Shown here one piece after another: positions 42,777-51,080 of a DNA stretch of 64,000 nucleotides. Every line of letters starts with the position of its first letter. Positions within the stretch are counted from its first letter, which is position 1. Below the pieces are notes generated by a model. It searched no databases and was not told the DNA's origin. It saw only the letters and a list, made by a program, of their open reading frames with translations. Source of the DNA: Candidatus Gastranaerophilales bacterium (lineage in GTDB: Bacteria; Cyanobacteriota; Vampirovibrionia; Gastranaerophilales; Gastranaerophilaceae); NCBI GenBank assembly GCA_944324845.1, contig CALUXX010000006.1, forward strand, positions 55,650 through 119,649, read 5' to 3'. The position numbers were made by a program, and so were the translations under genes.

Positions 42777-43406
42777 ATGGCTGATTTGTGTAAATTACTT
42801 TTAGTGGATGATAATCCTCAATATATAAAGGATGTTTTGCCATATTATGGTTATGATGTAATAACAGCAACAGATGGAGTTGAAGCTTTAGAGGTTTTGT
42901 CTAAAGAAAGTTCAATAGATATAGTTCTTTTGGATGTGATGATGCCCAAAATGAATGGGTGGGATACATTAAAAGCAATAAGGAAAAATCCATTAACAAA
43001 AAATATTCCTGTAATTATGTTAACAGCTATTGGCGATGATCAAAAAATGATTTCCGGATTGAAAATAGGAGCTGATGATTATATTGTTAAACCATTTGTT
43101 CTTCCTAACCTTTTAGCTCGTATTGAAGCGGTTTTAAGACGTTGTAAAAGAGATTTTGAACCTCAGGAAAAAATCAATGTTACAATTAATAAAAATAATC
43201 AATTTAACTCCTTGACTAGAAGGGAAAAAGATGTTTTATTATTAGTTACACAGGGAGAAAATAATAAATCCATTGCGGACAAACTTGTCCTGAGCGAAGT
43301 GACTGTTAAAAGTCACTTGAGCAGTATTTTTAAAAAATTAAACGTAACTAATCGTACCCAGTTAGTACTTTTGGCTATGCACGTAAATTTATTAGAAGAG
43401 AAATAA
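42777..43406 (+). CDS. Response regulator with LuxR-type DNA-binding domain
   Basis: 209 residues. Receiver domain with D53 in LLDVMMPKMNGWD and GADDYIVKPF. C-terminal LuxR-type helix-turn-helix (LTRREKDVLLLVTQGENNKSIADKLVLSEVTVKSHLSSIFKKL). The composition resembles cyanobacterial NblR/RpaB-neighbour regulators in its receiver style, with a LuxR rather than OmpR-type output. Two response regulators in a row after one HD-GYP protein suggests a branched output. GTTGG precedes the ATG; no strong ribosome site. Confidence 0.92.
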   Translation: MADLCKLLLVDDNPQYIKDVLPYYGYDVITATDGVEALEVLSKESSIDIVLLDVMMPKMNGWDTLKAIRKNPLTKNIPVIMLTAIGDDQKMISGLKIGADDYIVKPFVLPNLLARIEAVLRRCKRDFEPQEKINVTINKNNQFNSLTRREKDVLLLVTQGENNKSIADKLVLSEVTVKSHLSSIFKKLNVTNRTQLVLLAMHVNLLEEK

Positions 43407-43422
43407 TATTAAGGAGATAAGA

Positions 43423-43953
43423 ATGTTAGATTATACAAAAGATGAATTGCTATCAATGCTTCAAAATACCCCGGAAAAATTTAATGAATGGAAAAGAGGG
43501 GTTGAAGAAGTTGACTTGAGTGAAGTTGATTTTTCAAATATGACACTTAATGAGATTGATTTTTCTGATGTAGATTTAAATTCTAGTTCATTTGCTGATT
43601 CTGTTTTATCTTCAGTAAATTTTTATGGTGCAGATTTAACAGCGGTAGATATGACAAGAGCTGTTGTTACCCAATGTGATTTTACGGAAAGTACATTAGT
43701 AGGTGCTGATTGTAGTTATGCAGAAATGACTTATTGCAATTTTACTGACTGTGATTTAGCAGGTACTGTGCTTGCTGAAACTGATTTGTCAAATTCTGAA
43801 TTATCTTCTTCTGTAAATCTTCATTCTGCAAGATATGATAATGATACAATATGGCCGGATGATGATATGTTGCCTGATGATTTTGATATGGCTTGTAAAG
43901 ATGATTTGTCATCATTAAAAGATGATGAAGATTCTGTTGCAGAAGATTATTAG
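43423..43953 (+). CDS. Pentapeptide-repeat protein
   Basis: 176 residues. About ten pentapeptides of the form A(D/N)Lxx between residues 28 and 130 (VDFSNMTLNEIDFSDVDLNSSSF, in parts: VDLNSSSFADSVLSS). These build a right-handed four-sided helix. The ends are acidic. Such proteins often bind nucleic-acid-mimicking surfaces or serve as scaffolds; the role here is unknown. AAGGAGA precedes the ATG. Last gene of the signalling operon, 30 nt before dapB. Confidence 0.85.
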   Translation: MLDYTKDELLSMLQNTPEKFNEWKRGVEEVDLSEVDFSNMTLNEIDFSDVDLNSSSFADSVLSSVNFYGADLTAVDMTRAVVTQCDFTESTLVGADCSYAEMTYCNFTDCDLAGTVLAETDLSNSELSSSVNLHSARYDNDTIWPDDDMLPDDFDMACKDDLSSLKDDEDSVAEDY

Positions 43954-43982
43954 TACAAATATTAAAATTTAAGGAGTATATT

Positions 43983-44729
43983 ATGATAAAAGTTGCTGTA
44001 TGTGGTGCATTTGGCAAAATGGGTATGGAAGTTTGTCGTGCCGTTGAAAATAGTTCAGATATGGAGCTTGTTGCCAAAATTGATTTAGTAGGTGATGCTT
44101 TCAGAACTATTGAAGAGGCTTATAAAAACAACCCTTTTGATATTGTTGTTGATTTTACTCAACCAAAATCAATTTTTGAAAATGCTAAGTATTGTTTGAA
44201 TAACGGTATTAAAATAGTAATTGGTACAACCGGTTTGAAAGATGATGAAATTGAAACTTTAAAAGATTTATCAGAAAAAAATAAAACAGGATGTCTAATT
44301 GCACCAAACTTTTCTACCGGAGCGGTTTTGATGATGATGTTTTCTCAAATGGCTGCAAAATATTTTGATAATGCTGAAATTATTGAGCTTCACCATAATC
44401 AGAAAAAAGATGCCCCTTCTGGTACTGCTATAAAAACTGCTTTGATGATGTCACAGGCAAAAGAAACATTTAAAAAAGGAAATTGTCCTGAAGTCGAAAC
44501 TATAGAGGGCTCTCGCGGTGGAACTTCTTATTCTGATATTCAAATTCATTCAGTTAGAATGCCAGGTTATATAGCTTCTCAAGAAGTTATATTCGGTTCT
44601 TCAGGTCAAATTTTTAAGATTAGACACGATTCTATGGATAGACAATGCTATATGGGTGGTGTTCTATTAGCTGTAAGACACGTTGTCGAAAATAATGACT
44701 TTATTTATGGTCTTGAAAATATTTTATAG
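43983..44729 (+). CDS. dapB: 4-hydroxy-tetrahydrodipicolinate reductase
   Basis: 248 residues. NAD(P)H-dependent step of lysine and diaminopimelate synthesis. Seen: nucleotide-binding GAFGKMGMEV (residues 8-17), the DapB signature ELHHNQKKDAPSGTA with catalytic His and Lys, and VIGTTGL. Supplies diaminopimelate for peptidoglycan. AAGGAG precedes the ATG. It follows the pentapeptide gene by 30 nt and may be transcribed from the same promoter, or from one inside it. The next hairpin suits the minus strand better than this gene. Confidence 0.95.
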   Translation: MIKVAVCGAFGKMGMEVCRAVENSSDMELVAKIDLVGDAFRTIEEAYKNNPFDIVVDFTQPKSIFENAKYCLNNGIKIVIGTTGLKDDEIETLKDLSEKNKTGCLIAPNFSTGAVLMMMFSQMAAKYFDNAEIIELHHNQKKDAPSGTAIKTALMMSQAKETFKKGNCPEVETIEGSRGGTSYSDIQIHSVRMPGYIASQEVIFGSSGQIFKIRHDSMDRQCYMGGVLLAVRHVVENNDFIYGLENIL

Positions 44730-44753
44730 TTGATAAATACAAAAATTTTATTC

Positions 44754-44780
44754 AAAAAAAAAGCCCCGCTGTTGCGGGGT
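44754..44780 (-). terminator. Terminator facing the minus strand
   Basis: CCCCGC and GCGGGG with a TGTT loop and nine T on the minus strand; on the plus strand no T-run follows. It fits a minus-strand transcript coming from 44880 or so, which would be a small RNA of about 130 nt rather than a gene. dapB may share the hairpin. Confidence 0.55.
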
Positions 44781-44925
44781 AAATTTCATTTAGGAATTAG
44801 GAATAGGAATTAAATATCTCTCTTGTCTTTATTTAAACGGTATATTTTTTCTCTCTCTTAGTATCTCTCGTGTTTATTTAATGCTTACATATATATAAAG
44901 TATATACCGAAGTATCTATTTCATA

Positions 44926-44944
44926 TATAACGAAATTTGTTACA
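44926..44944. promoter_or_regulatory. TATAA-N9-TTACA inverted repeat
   Basis: A member of the TGTWA-type repeat family. On the minus strand it lies 44 nt from CTTTATATATATG (44888-44900), a -10 like those before the genes at 14192 and 32985; on the plus strand it is upstream of the 45020 gene (TATAAT at 44992). It may serve both directions. Confidence 0.4.
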
Positions 44945-45019
44945 TTTCTTAATCTTTTGTTTAATATAGCAAATTTTATATTTAGAAGTTTTATAATAGA
45001 AAAAATTGGGGTAATTAGC

Positions 45020-45442
45020 ATGAAAATAGAAAATAATAATAATAAAGCACAATCGTTTGGAAAATTATATATATATTCATCCAAAATGAATACTGTTCAA
45101 CAAGTATTAAGTGATAAAGTAGCGGATTCTATAAGTATTTCAAAAAGTTATAGACAAGCTGATGATAGAAATATAGATGTTTATATTTTGCCGCATACAC
45201 AAGATCCAAATTCTATAAATATTAGATATATGGATGGGTGGAGTGATAATTATTTTAGAAAAGATGGTAGAATATTACAAACTGCCGGACATAAAGATGA
45301 ATTAATTAGTTCCATAGTTTCTCGTGTAAAGAAGCATTTGGATAAAATATTGAATGGTCAGGTAAAATATCCGATAGGTAAAATAAGTGAGAAACCTGAG
45401 GATTCTTCAGATTTGAAAAATCTACGTATAGATTTGTTTTAA
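45020..45442 (+). CDS. Protein of unknown function
   Basis: 140 residues, no signal peptide. Starts MKIENNNNKAQSFGKLYIYSS; a conserved-looking middle (VYILPHTQDPNSINIRYMDGW) is followed by basic helices. GGGGT lies about 8 nt ahead of the ATG. An in-frame start at 44957 is less likely because TATAAT at 44992 lies downstream of it. Rhythm and codon use look like a real gene, but no family is known. Confidence 0.65.
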   Translation: MKIENNNNKAQSFGKLYIYSSKMNTVQQVLSDKVADSISISKSYRQADDRNIDVYILPHTQDPNSINIRYMDGWSDNYFRKDGRILQTAGHKDELISSIVSRVKKHLDKILNGQVKYPIGKISEKPEDSSDLKNLRIDLF

Positions 45443-45500
45443 GATATTTATTCAAATGCTATGGAAATAGTAATGTTTCTTTATTTTCTGATTAAATTTT

Positions 45501-45563
45501 TGTAACGATTTTTACAAAAATTTATCGAATATTGTACATTTTTTTGTTTTTTTTCTGTATAAT
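45501..45563 (+). promoter_or_regulatory. CRP/FNR-type site and promoter for pyruvate formate-lyase
   Basis: TGTAACGATTTTTACA (45501-45516), a TGTAA-N6-TTACA inverted repeat flanked by T/A runs, is a CRP/FNR-family site; it also fits GTA-N8-TAC. A perfect TATAAT is at 45558-45563 with no -35. If transcription begins at 45570, the site is centred at -61.5, the class I activator position. Confidence 0.65.
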
Positions 45564-45631
45564 GTTTGGTGGTATATACGAATAAGCGTAAAAAATACAA
45601 TTAATAATTTCAACTTTATAGGGAGAAAAAA

Positions 45632-47713
45632 ATGACACAAACATTAGAAAAATCAAAGTATTCAACAACAGAGTTTGTTGGTGGAAAGTGGCAACACGAA
45701 ATTAATGTAAGAGATTTCATTCAAAGAAACTATACTTTATACGAAGGTGATTCTAGTTTCCTAGCTGGACCAACAGCAGCTACTACAAAATTATGGGAAG
45801 AGTGCTGTGATTTATTCAAAAAAGAAAGAGAAAACGGCGGTGTTCTTGATATGGATACCAAAGTTGTTTCTACTATCACATCTCACGGTGCTGGTTATAT
45901 TGATAAAGATTTAGAAACTATTGTTGGTTTACAAACAGATGCACCTTTAAAAAGATCTATGCAACCATTTGGCGGTATCAGAATGGCTGAAGGTGCTTGC
46001 AAATCTTATGGTTACGAAGTAGATCCTGAAATTTCTGAAATTTTTACAAAATACAGAAAAACTCATAACCAAGGTGTATTTGATGTTTATACTCCGGAAA
46101 TGAGAAAAGCTCGTCACGCTGCTATTTTAACAGGTCTTCCTGATGCTTATGGCAGAGGACGTATTATTGGTGACTATAGAAGAGTTGCTCTTTACGGTAT
46201 TGATAGATTGATTGAAGATAAAAAAGAACAACATGCTTCAATCGATGGTGAAATGACTGCTGAAAAAATTCAATTAAAAGAAGAATTAGCTGAACAAATC
46301 AGAGCTCTTCAAGAAATGATTGAATTAGGTAAAACTTACGGTTTTGATATTTCACAACCTGCAAGAAATGCTAAAGAAGCTATTCAATGGTTATATTTCG
46401 GTTACTTATCAGCAGTAAAAGAACAAAACGGTGCTGCTATGAGTATCGGTAGAACTTCTACTTTCTTAGATATTTATATTGAAAGAGATTTAAGAGATGG
46501 TATTATTACTGAATCTGAAGCTCAAGAAATGATCGACCACTTTATTATGAAGTTAAGATTGGTTAAATTTGCTAGAACTCCAGAATATAATTCATTATTC
46601 TCTGGCGACCCTACTTGGGTTACTGAATCAATCGGTGGTGTTGGTATTGATGGCCGTCCATTAGTTACTAAGAACTCTTTCAGATATCTTCACACTTTAG
46701 AAAACTTAGGTACTGCTCCAGAACCTAACATGACGGTACTTTGGTCTAAGAGATTACCACACGCATTCAAACAATATGCAGCTCATATTTCTATCACTAC
46801 TTCATCTATTCAATATGAAAATGATGATTTAATGAGAGTTACTCACGGTGATGATTATGCAATCGCTTGCTGTGTATCATCTATGGTTGTTGGTAAAGAA
46901 ATGCAGTTCTTCGGCGCTCGTGCAAACCTTGCTAAATGTTTATTGTACGCTATAAACGGTGGTGTTGACGAAAGATTAAAAGAACAAATCGGTCCTAAAT
47001 ACAGACCTATCACATCTGAATATCTTGATTTCGATGAAGTTATGGAAAGATATGAAGATATGATGGAATGGTTAGCTGGATTGTATGTTAATACTCTTAA
47101 CTGCATTCACTATATGCATGACAAATATTGTTATGAAAGATCTCAAATGGCTCTTCATGACAGAGATGTAAAAAGATATTTTGCAACAGGTATTGCAGGT
47201 CTTTCAGTTGTTGCTGATTCACTTTCTGCAATCAAATATGCAAAAGTTAAGACTATCAGAGATGAAAATGGTATTGTAGTTGACTATGAAGTTGAAGGTG
47301 ATTACCCTAAATATGGTAACAACGATGACAGAGTTGACCAATTTGCAGTTGATTTGGTTAAGAAATTCATGAATATGATTAGAAAACATCATACTTATAG
47401 AAATTCAATTCCAACAATGTCAATATTGACAATTACTTCAAACGTTGTTTATGGTAAGAAAACAGGTAACACTCCAGACGGTAGAAAAGCAGGTATTCCT
47501 CTAGCTCCAGGTGCAAACCCAATGCACGGTAGAGATAGTAACGGTGCTGTTGCTTCACTTGCGTCTGTTGCAAAACTTCCATTCAATGACGCTCAAGATG
47601 GTATTTCAAATACTTTCTCTATTATACCTAATGCATTAGGTAAAGATGAAGTATTTATGGGTGACTTGGCAATCAGACTTGATTGTGGTTGCAGTGAAGG
47701 CACTTGTGAATAA
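45632..47713 (+). CDS. pflB: Pyruvate formate-lyase, catalytic part without the glycyl-radical domain
   Basis: 693 residues. Converts pyruvate and CoA to acetyl-CoA and formate by a radical mechanism in fermentation. Seen: the active-site pair C413-C414 ([12 protein letters not shown]) and the usual N-terminal and core blocks. The normal family is ~740-760 residues. Here the chain stops after [16 protein letters not shown] with a Cys-rich tail (CGCSEGTCE) and lacks the C-terminal RVSGYxxxF. That domain is encoded separately at 47801. AGGGAG precedes the ATG. Activity must need the second protein and a radical SAM activase not found in this window. Confidence 0.93.
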   Translation: MTQTLEKSKYSTTEFVGGKWQHEINVRDFIQRNYTLYEGDSSFLAGPTAATTKLWEECCDLFKKERENGGVLDMDTKVVSTITSHGAGYIDKDLETIVGLQTDAPLKRSMQPFGGIRMAEGACKSYGYEVDPEISEIFTKYRKTHNQGVFDVYTPEMRKARHAAILTGLPDAYGRGRIIGDYRRVALYGIDRLIEDKKEQHASIDGEMTAEKIQLKEELAEQIRALQEMIELGKTYGFDISQPARNAKEAIQWLYFGYLSAVKEQNGAAMSIGRTSTFLDIYIERDLRDGIITESEAQEMIDHFIMKLRLVKFARTPEYNSLFSGDPTWVTESIGGVGIDGRPLVTKNSFRYLHTLENLGTAPEPNMTVLWSKRLPHAFKQYAAHISITTSSIQYENDDLMRVTHGDDYAIACCVSSMVVGKEMQFFGARANLAKCLLYAINGGVDERLKEQIGPKYRPITSEYLDFDEVMERYEDMMEWLAGLYVNTLNCIHYMHDKYCYERSQMALHDRDVKRYFATGIAGLSVVADSLSAIKYAKVKTIRDENGIVVDYEVEGDYPKYGNNDDRVDQFAVDLVKKFMNMIRKHHTYRNSIPTMSILTITSNVVYGKKTGNTPDGRKAGIPLAPGANPMHGRDSNGAVASLASVAKLPFNDAQDGISNTFSIIPNALGKDEVFMGDLAIRLDCGCSEGTCE

Positions 47714-47722
47714 TTTTCGATG

Positions 47723-47761
47723 TTGGTAATCGAGCGGGGATAATCCGCTCGAGTTTACCAA
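47723..47761 (+). promoter_or_regulatory. Stable hairpin between the two pyruvate formate-lyase genes
   Basis: TTGGTAA (47723-47729) pairs with TTACCAA (47755-47761), and CGAGCGG (47731-47737) with CCGCTCG (47745-47751). No T-run follows, so it is unlikely to be a simple terminator. It may stabilise the upstream 3' end or set the ratio of the two proteins. Confidence 0.65.
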
Positions 47762-47800
47762 GTAGTTTATTACTCGAATCCAACGAAAGGAGATAAAACA

Positions 47801-48040
47801 ATGACAACAATGCAAGAAGAAAATTTAATAAATTTGTTAGATGGTTATGTTGAAAAAGGCGGACACCATTTGAATGTTAATGTATTTAACAGAGAAACTT
47901 TGTTAGATGCTCAAGCTCATCCTGAAAAATATCCTCAATTAACAGTGAGAGTTTCAGGTTATGCTGTTAACTTTATTAAATTAACTAAAGAACAACAAGA
48001 TGATGTTATTTCAAGAACATTCCATTCTTCAATTGGTTAA
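47801..48040 (+). CDS. Separate glycyl-radical domain of pyruvate formate-lyase (GrcA/YfiD-like)
   Basis: 79 residues. The sequence [47 protein letters not shown], written here in parts ([25 protein letters not shown]), is exactly the C-terminal end of a normal PflB, with the radical glycine in RVSGYAVNF and the terminal [14 protein letters not shown]. It has its own strong ribosome site (AAAGGAG, 8 nt). Escherichia coli GrcA/YfiD is a spare part of this kind for oxygen-damaged enzyme, but here the large subunit has none of its own, so the small protein should be essential. Confidence 0.92.
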   Translation: MTTMQEENLINLLDGYVEKGGHHLNVNVFNRETLLDAQAHPEKYPQLTVRVSGYAVNFIKLTKEQQDDVISRTFHSSIG

Positions 48041-48071
48041 TGGAATTGGTTTTATAGTTGTTTTAATAAAT

Positions 48072-48107
48072 AAAAAGCAAGAAACAAATATTTGTTTCTT
48101 GCTTTTT
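48072..48107 (+). terminator. Bidirectional intrinsic terminator
   Basis: AAAAAGCAAGAAACAAATA followed by its complement: near-perfect palindrome with A- and T-runs, between the convergent glycyl-radical gene and the 48136 gene. Confidence 0.9.
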
Positions 48108-48135
48108 AGGTTTTTAGTCGTTATATGACTTTAAG

Positions 48136-50631
48136 TTAGTCTTCTGCATCTCGCCATTTACCATTTGGTCCTGGTACTGGTTCACCTGTATCACAGAATA
48201 CTTCACGGATTTGTCTACCGGCTTTTCCATCAGTAACAACAACTTCAAATCTTGTTCCTTTACCGATACGTTGAATGATTTCTTCTTGTGATCCAACTAA
48301 TTTTACAACTGTACCGTCAGATAATGTAATTTCTTTTCTATATCTGTAACCAATACGCGAACCGTTGAAGTTACCGTTTTCTCTAACTTGTTTATTTTCA
48401 GGTTTGCTTAGTTGTTTTTGAAGATCTTTTCTTTGTGCCGGAGTTAATTCTTTTCCATCAGCATTCACGTATGCTTTAGCTATCCAGTATGGTGATTGAC
48501 CATGAGCTGCAATTTCTCTTGATGGAATTACATCTCCATGTGTACTTCTTTCTTCAAGTCTTGTACAAGGTTCTTCTGGTGGTGTTGGAGGTGTTGGAGG
48601 GGCCGGTGGTGTTGTTGGTGTTGGGTCTGGCTCCTCAACTGGTGGTAAGCTATTAATTTTATCAAGTGCATCTTTGGTATCTAATAGATTTTGGTATGCT
48701 CCAAGTAATTCTTCTGTATTAGCTTTACCATTAATTGAAGCTTCAATTACAGCAGCTTTAATTGCATCATCTCTGACTTTATCTCCGGTAATTTGCATAT
48801 CTTGAATTTGAGCAACAATTTTCTTATTATCCTTACCAGATACTGTGTTTAAATTTTGAAGTACGTTTTCAACAGCATTACCGTTAAAGGCATCTTTTGA
48901 TTGAGGGTTTGCTATAATAAATGCTGAAATACCTGCGATTACCGGTCCTGCAACCTGACCTAATATTGGAACTTTGGCACAGGCTGTTGCTACTGCATCT
49001 GCAATCGCTGTTGTTGTCGCTGTTGCCGTTGCTGTTGCTGTAGCTGTTGCTTTTGCTGTTTCTGTTGCTTCTGCTTTGGCTGTTGCTGATACTTCTTTTA
49101 AGAATACATTTCCATTAGAATCTAAGAATTTATATATTTCAACTGTAGTTTTTTCGTCAAATGCATGCGCTGTAGCTTCAGCTGTTTCTGATACTGTATT
49201 TGAAACAGTTTTTGATGTTGTAGAGCTTGCGTGTGCTTCACTTGTTGATGTCTTTGAATGAGGCCCAATCAAACTTCCAAGTGCTGTTGCTGCAGCGGCT
49301 GCTCCTGCTGCTCCAAATTTTCTTGCAGTGGCACTTTCATTGCCAAAGCCAATTTCTGCACCTATGCTTCTGATGTGTCTATTTTTCAATCCAGTAGCTT
49401 TTGCTAGTGCTGTTTTTTCATCAATATTCATACGACCATCGGCACCGAAGAATCCCATCATTGCTTGTTGAAGTTTTCTTCCATCAATATTGCCTTTTTC
49501 ATCCATACAATCTGCCAGATCGCCATATTCTTTCATAACAGCATTTAGTTCTTGTTGAGCTTTTTCTTTTGATGCTGGATCTGTTGCTTGTTCAAGTTTT
49601 TCTTTCGCACGTTTTATATACCCTCTGGCAAATAAGTTCATTTGGATTAAATTATCCATTTGTTTGTTTGATAAACTTGTTGTATAACCTTTTTCTTCAG
49701 GATGTTCTTTTAGGTATGCTTCTTCTGCTTCTTTTGTAGAAAATACTTGGTGAACATCGTTTATATTTCCATAATTTTTTGCATTACGTTTTGCTGCTCT
49801 TCGAATACCGCGTTCTCCGCCTGTTTTATATTGTGCTTTTTGTTTTTCATATTCATTGTTTAATTCTTTTAGTTGATCACCAACTTCTTCAATTTCTTGG
49901 CCTAGCCTAATAGCGCCATCAATATCTCTTTCTTTTATTAGTTTTTTACGTTCTTTTTCGAGAGCTTTAAGTCTATCTTTTGTATTTTCATAATCGGCTT
50001 TAGCTTTTTCGTATGATTCTTTTGAACCTGTTGTAAATTCTTCATGGACTTTGTCTTTGTCTTTGTATTGTTCCATTTTTTCAACACTTTCTTCGTCTGG
50101 AACTGTCATTTTTACATCAGGATCTGCAGAACCTTCTTTGATTGTTACTTTTGAGGTGCTGCCGTCAACTTTGATTTCTTTTGCTTCTTTTGTTTTGGCT
50201 TCATCAATTTCGCCGGTCTTTTTATCTTTTACTACGATGAAACCGTTATCATCTAATGTAACATCATTGTCTGGGTATTTTGCTTGTCCTTGTTTTAATA
50301 ATAATTCTTGGATTGGTGTATATTCTTTTGGTTTATTGCCTTGAGTAGCGTCTGTCTCTTTATTTTCTGTTGCAGTGTCTGCGGCATAATTTTTGGCACT
50401 AGTTTTCGTAAAGCCAAATGCTGCTCCTGCAGATTCTCTTGCTTCAAGTTCTGCTCCAGCTTCTGTTTTTGGTGCAAATTCACCAATTTGATTTTCTTTT
50501 CTAAATTCTAATAATGCTTTTTGGGCTTCTTTGGTTGTTGTTTTGCCACTTTTTACATCGTTGTTCAATTTATCCATGTACTGCGCGTACCTGGTATTGA
50601 TTGAAGCATTGTTGTTCACTTCTCCACTCAT
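48136..50631 (-). CDS. Large low-complexity protein with a C-terminal LysM-like segment
   Basis: 831 residues, no signal peptide. Order: a polar charged region; a coiled coil at about 195-280 (ENTKDRLKALEKERKKLIKE...); an Ala-rich zone at about 440-580 with alternating Ala-Thr (KATATATATATA) that ends in a hydrophobic stretch (VPILGQVAGPVIAGISAFIIA); a Pro-rich linker (PTPTTPPAPPTPPTPP); and a C-terminal ~130 residues whose QSPYWIAKAYVN...GSRIGYRYRKEI fits a degenerate LysM pattern. A surface or secreted structural role is plausible. No ribosome site of full strength; AAAAAGATG precedes the start. Confidence 0.75.
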   Translation of the reverse strand: MSGEVNNNASINTRYAQYMDKLNNDVKSGKTTTKEAQKALLEFRKENQIGEFAPKTEAGAELEARESAGAAFGFTKTSAKNYAADTATENKETDATQGNKPKEYTPIQELLLKQGQAKYPDNDVTLDDNGFIVVKDKKTGEIDEAKTKEAKEIKVDGSTSKVTIKEGSADPDVKMTVPDEESVEKMEQYKDKDKVHEEFTTGSKESYEKAKADYENTKDRLKALEKERKKLIKERDIDGAIRLGQEIEEVGDQLKELNNEYEKQKAQYKTGGERGIRRAAKRNAKNYGNINDVHQVFSTKEAEEAYLKEHPEEKGYTTSLSNKQMDNLIQMNLFARGYIKRAKEKLEQATDPASKEKAQQELNAVMKEYGDLADCMDEKGNIDGRKLQQAMMGFFGADGRMNIDEKTALAKATGLKNRHIRSIGAEIGFGNESATARKFGAAGAAAAATALGSLIGPHSKTSTSEAHASSTTSKTVSNTVSETAEATAHAFDEKTTVEIYKFLDSNGNVFLKEVSATAKAEATETAKATATATATATATTTAIADAVATACAKVPILGQVAGPVIAGISAFIIANPQSKDAFNGNAVENVLQNLNTVSGKDNKKIVAQIQDMQITGDKVRDDAIKAAVIEASINGKANTEELLGAYQNLLDTKDALDKINSLPPVEEPDPTPTTPPAPPTPPTPPEEPCTRLEERSTHGDVIPSREIAAHGQSPYWIAKAYVNADGKELTPAQRKDLQKQLSKPENKQVRENGNFNGSRIGYRYRKEITLSDGTVVKLVGSQEEIIQRIGKGTRFEVVVTDGKAGRQIREVFCDTGEPVPGPNGKWRDAED

Positions 50632-51080
50632 CTTTTTGTCCTTTCTTTTTTATACTTTGCTTTATTATTTTATAGTTTAATAAACGTGTATATTATTTAA
50701 AAATTGCCCCTGTTTTATTGAATTTATATATTATCTGTATATATAGTTTCTATAAACCCTTATGAATATTGGATTTGAGCAAATTTTTAAAATGTTAAAT
50801 TTTGTTAAGAAGGCTTTGCCCTTGGAGAAATTAATTTTACCATTGTTCTCTTTCTACAAAATTGGTGTACTAATCTTTTATTTCTTCTTCGTCATTTTTA
50901 TATAGAACTTTAGTAAATATATGTTAATGTTTGTGATTTTTTTTGAAAGCCTTGCAGCATCTTCTTTTTAGAACTTCACGTTTGTTTACAATTAGATTTG
51001 ATTTAATCAATTATGCAAATTTTGCAATAAAAAAAGTTCCCATTGTGGGAACTTTTTTTTAGTTTATAGTCATGTATAAA
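50632..51080. other. 449-bp intergenic region
   Basis: Lies between the starts of the 48136 gene and the end of ftsZ. It holds the ftsZ terminator (51030-51060), AT-rich promoter-like sequence near 50730, and a 47-codon plus-strand ORF at 50762-50905 (MNIGFEQIFKMLNFVKKALP..., hydrophobic end) without a ribosome site, which I do not accept as a gene. No RNA gene or repeat recognised. Confidence 0.6.
51030..51060 (-). terminator. Intrinsic terminator after ftsZ
   Basis: AAAAAAGTTCCCA and TGGGAACTTTTTT around a TTG loop, 20 nt past the ftsZ stop, T-run on the minus strand. Confidence 0.9.

Noticed and set aside
44878..45084. Minus-strand ORF of 68 codons opposite the 45020 gene
   Set aside because: It overlaps the start of a better-supported gene, has no ribosome site and is composed of AT-rich promoter sequence.
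47700..47810. Frameshift or assembly error in pyruvate formate-lyase
   Set aside because: No frame joins the two proteins across the 87-nt gap. The gap has a structured hairpin, and the small gene has its own strong ribosome site and start.
48974..49261. Plus-strand ORF rich in Ala and Val
   Set aside because: It is the complement of the Ala-Thr stretch of the 48136 gene, without a ribosome site.
50762..50905. 47-codon ORF with a hydrophobic end
   Set aside because: No ribosome site, AT-rich intergenic context and no sign of family membership.
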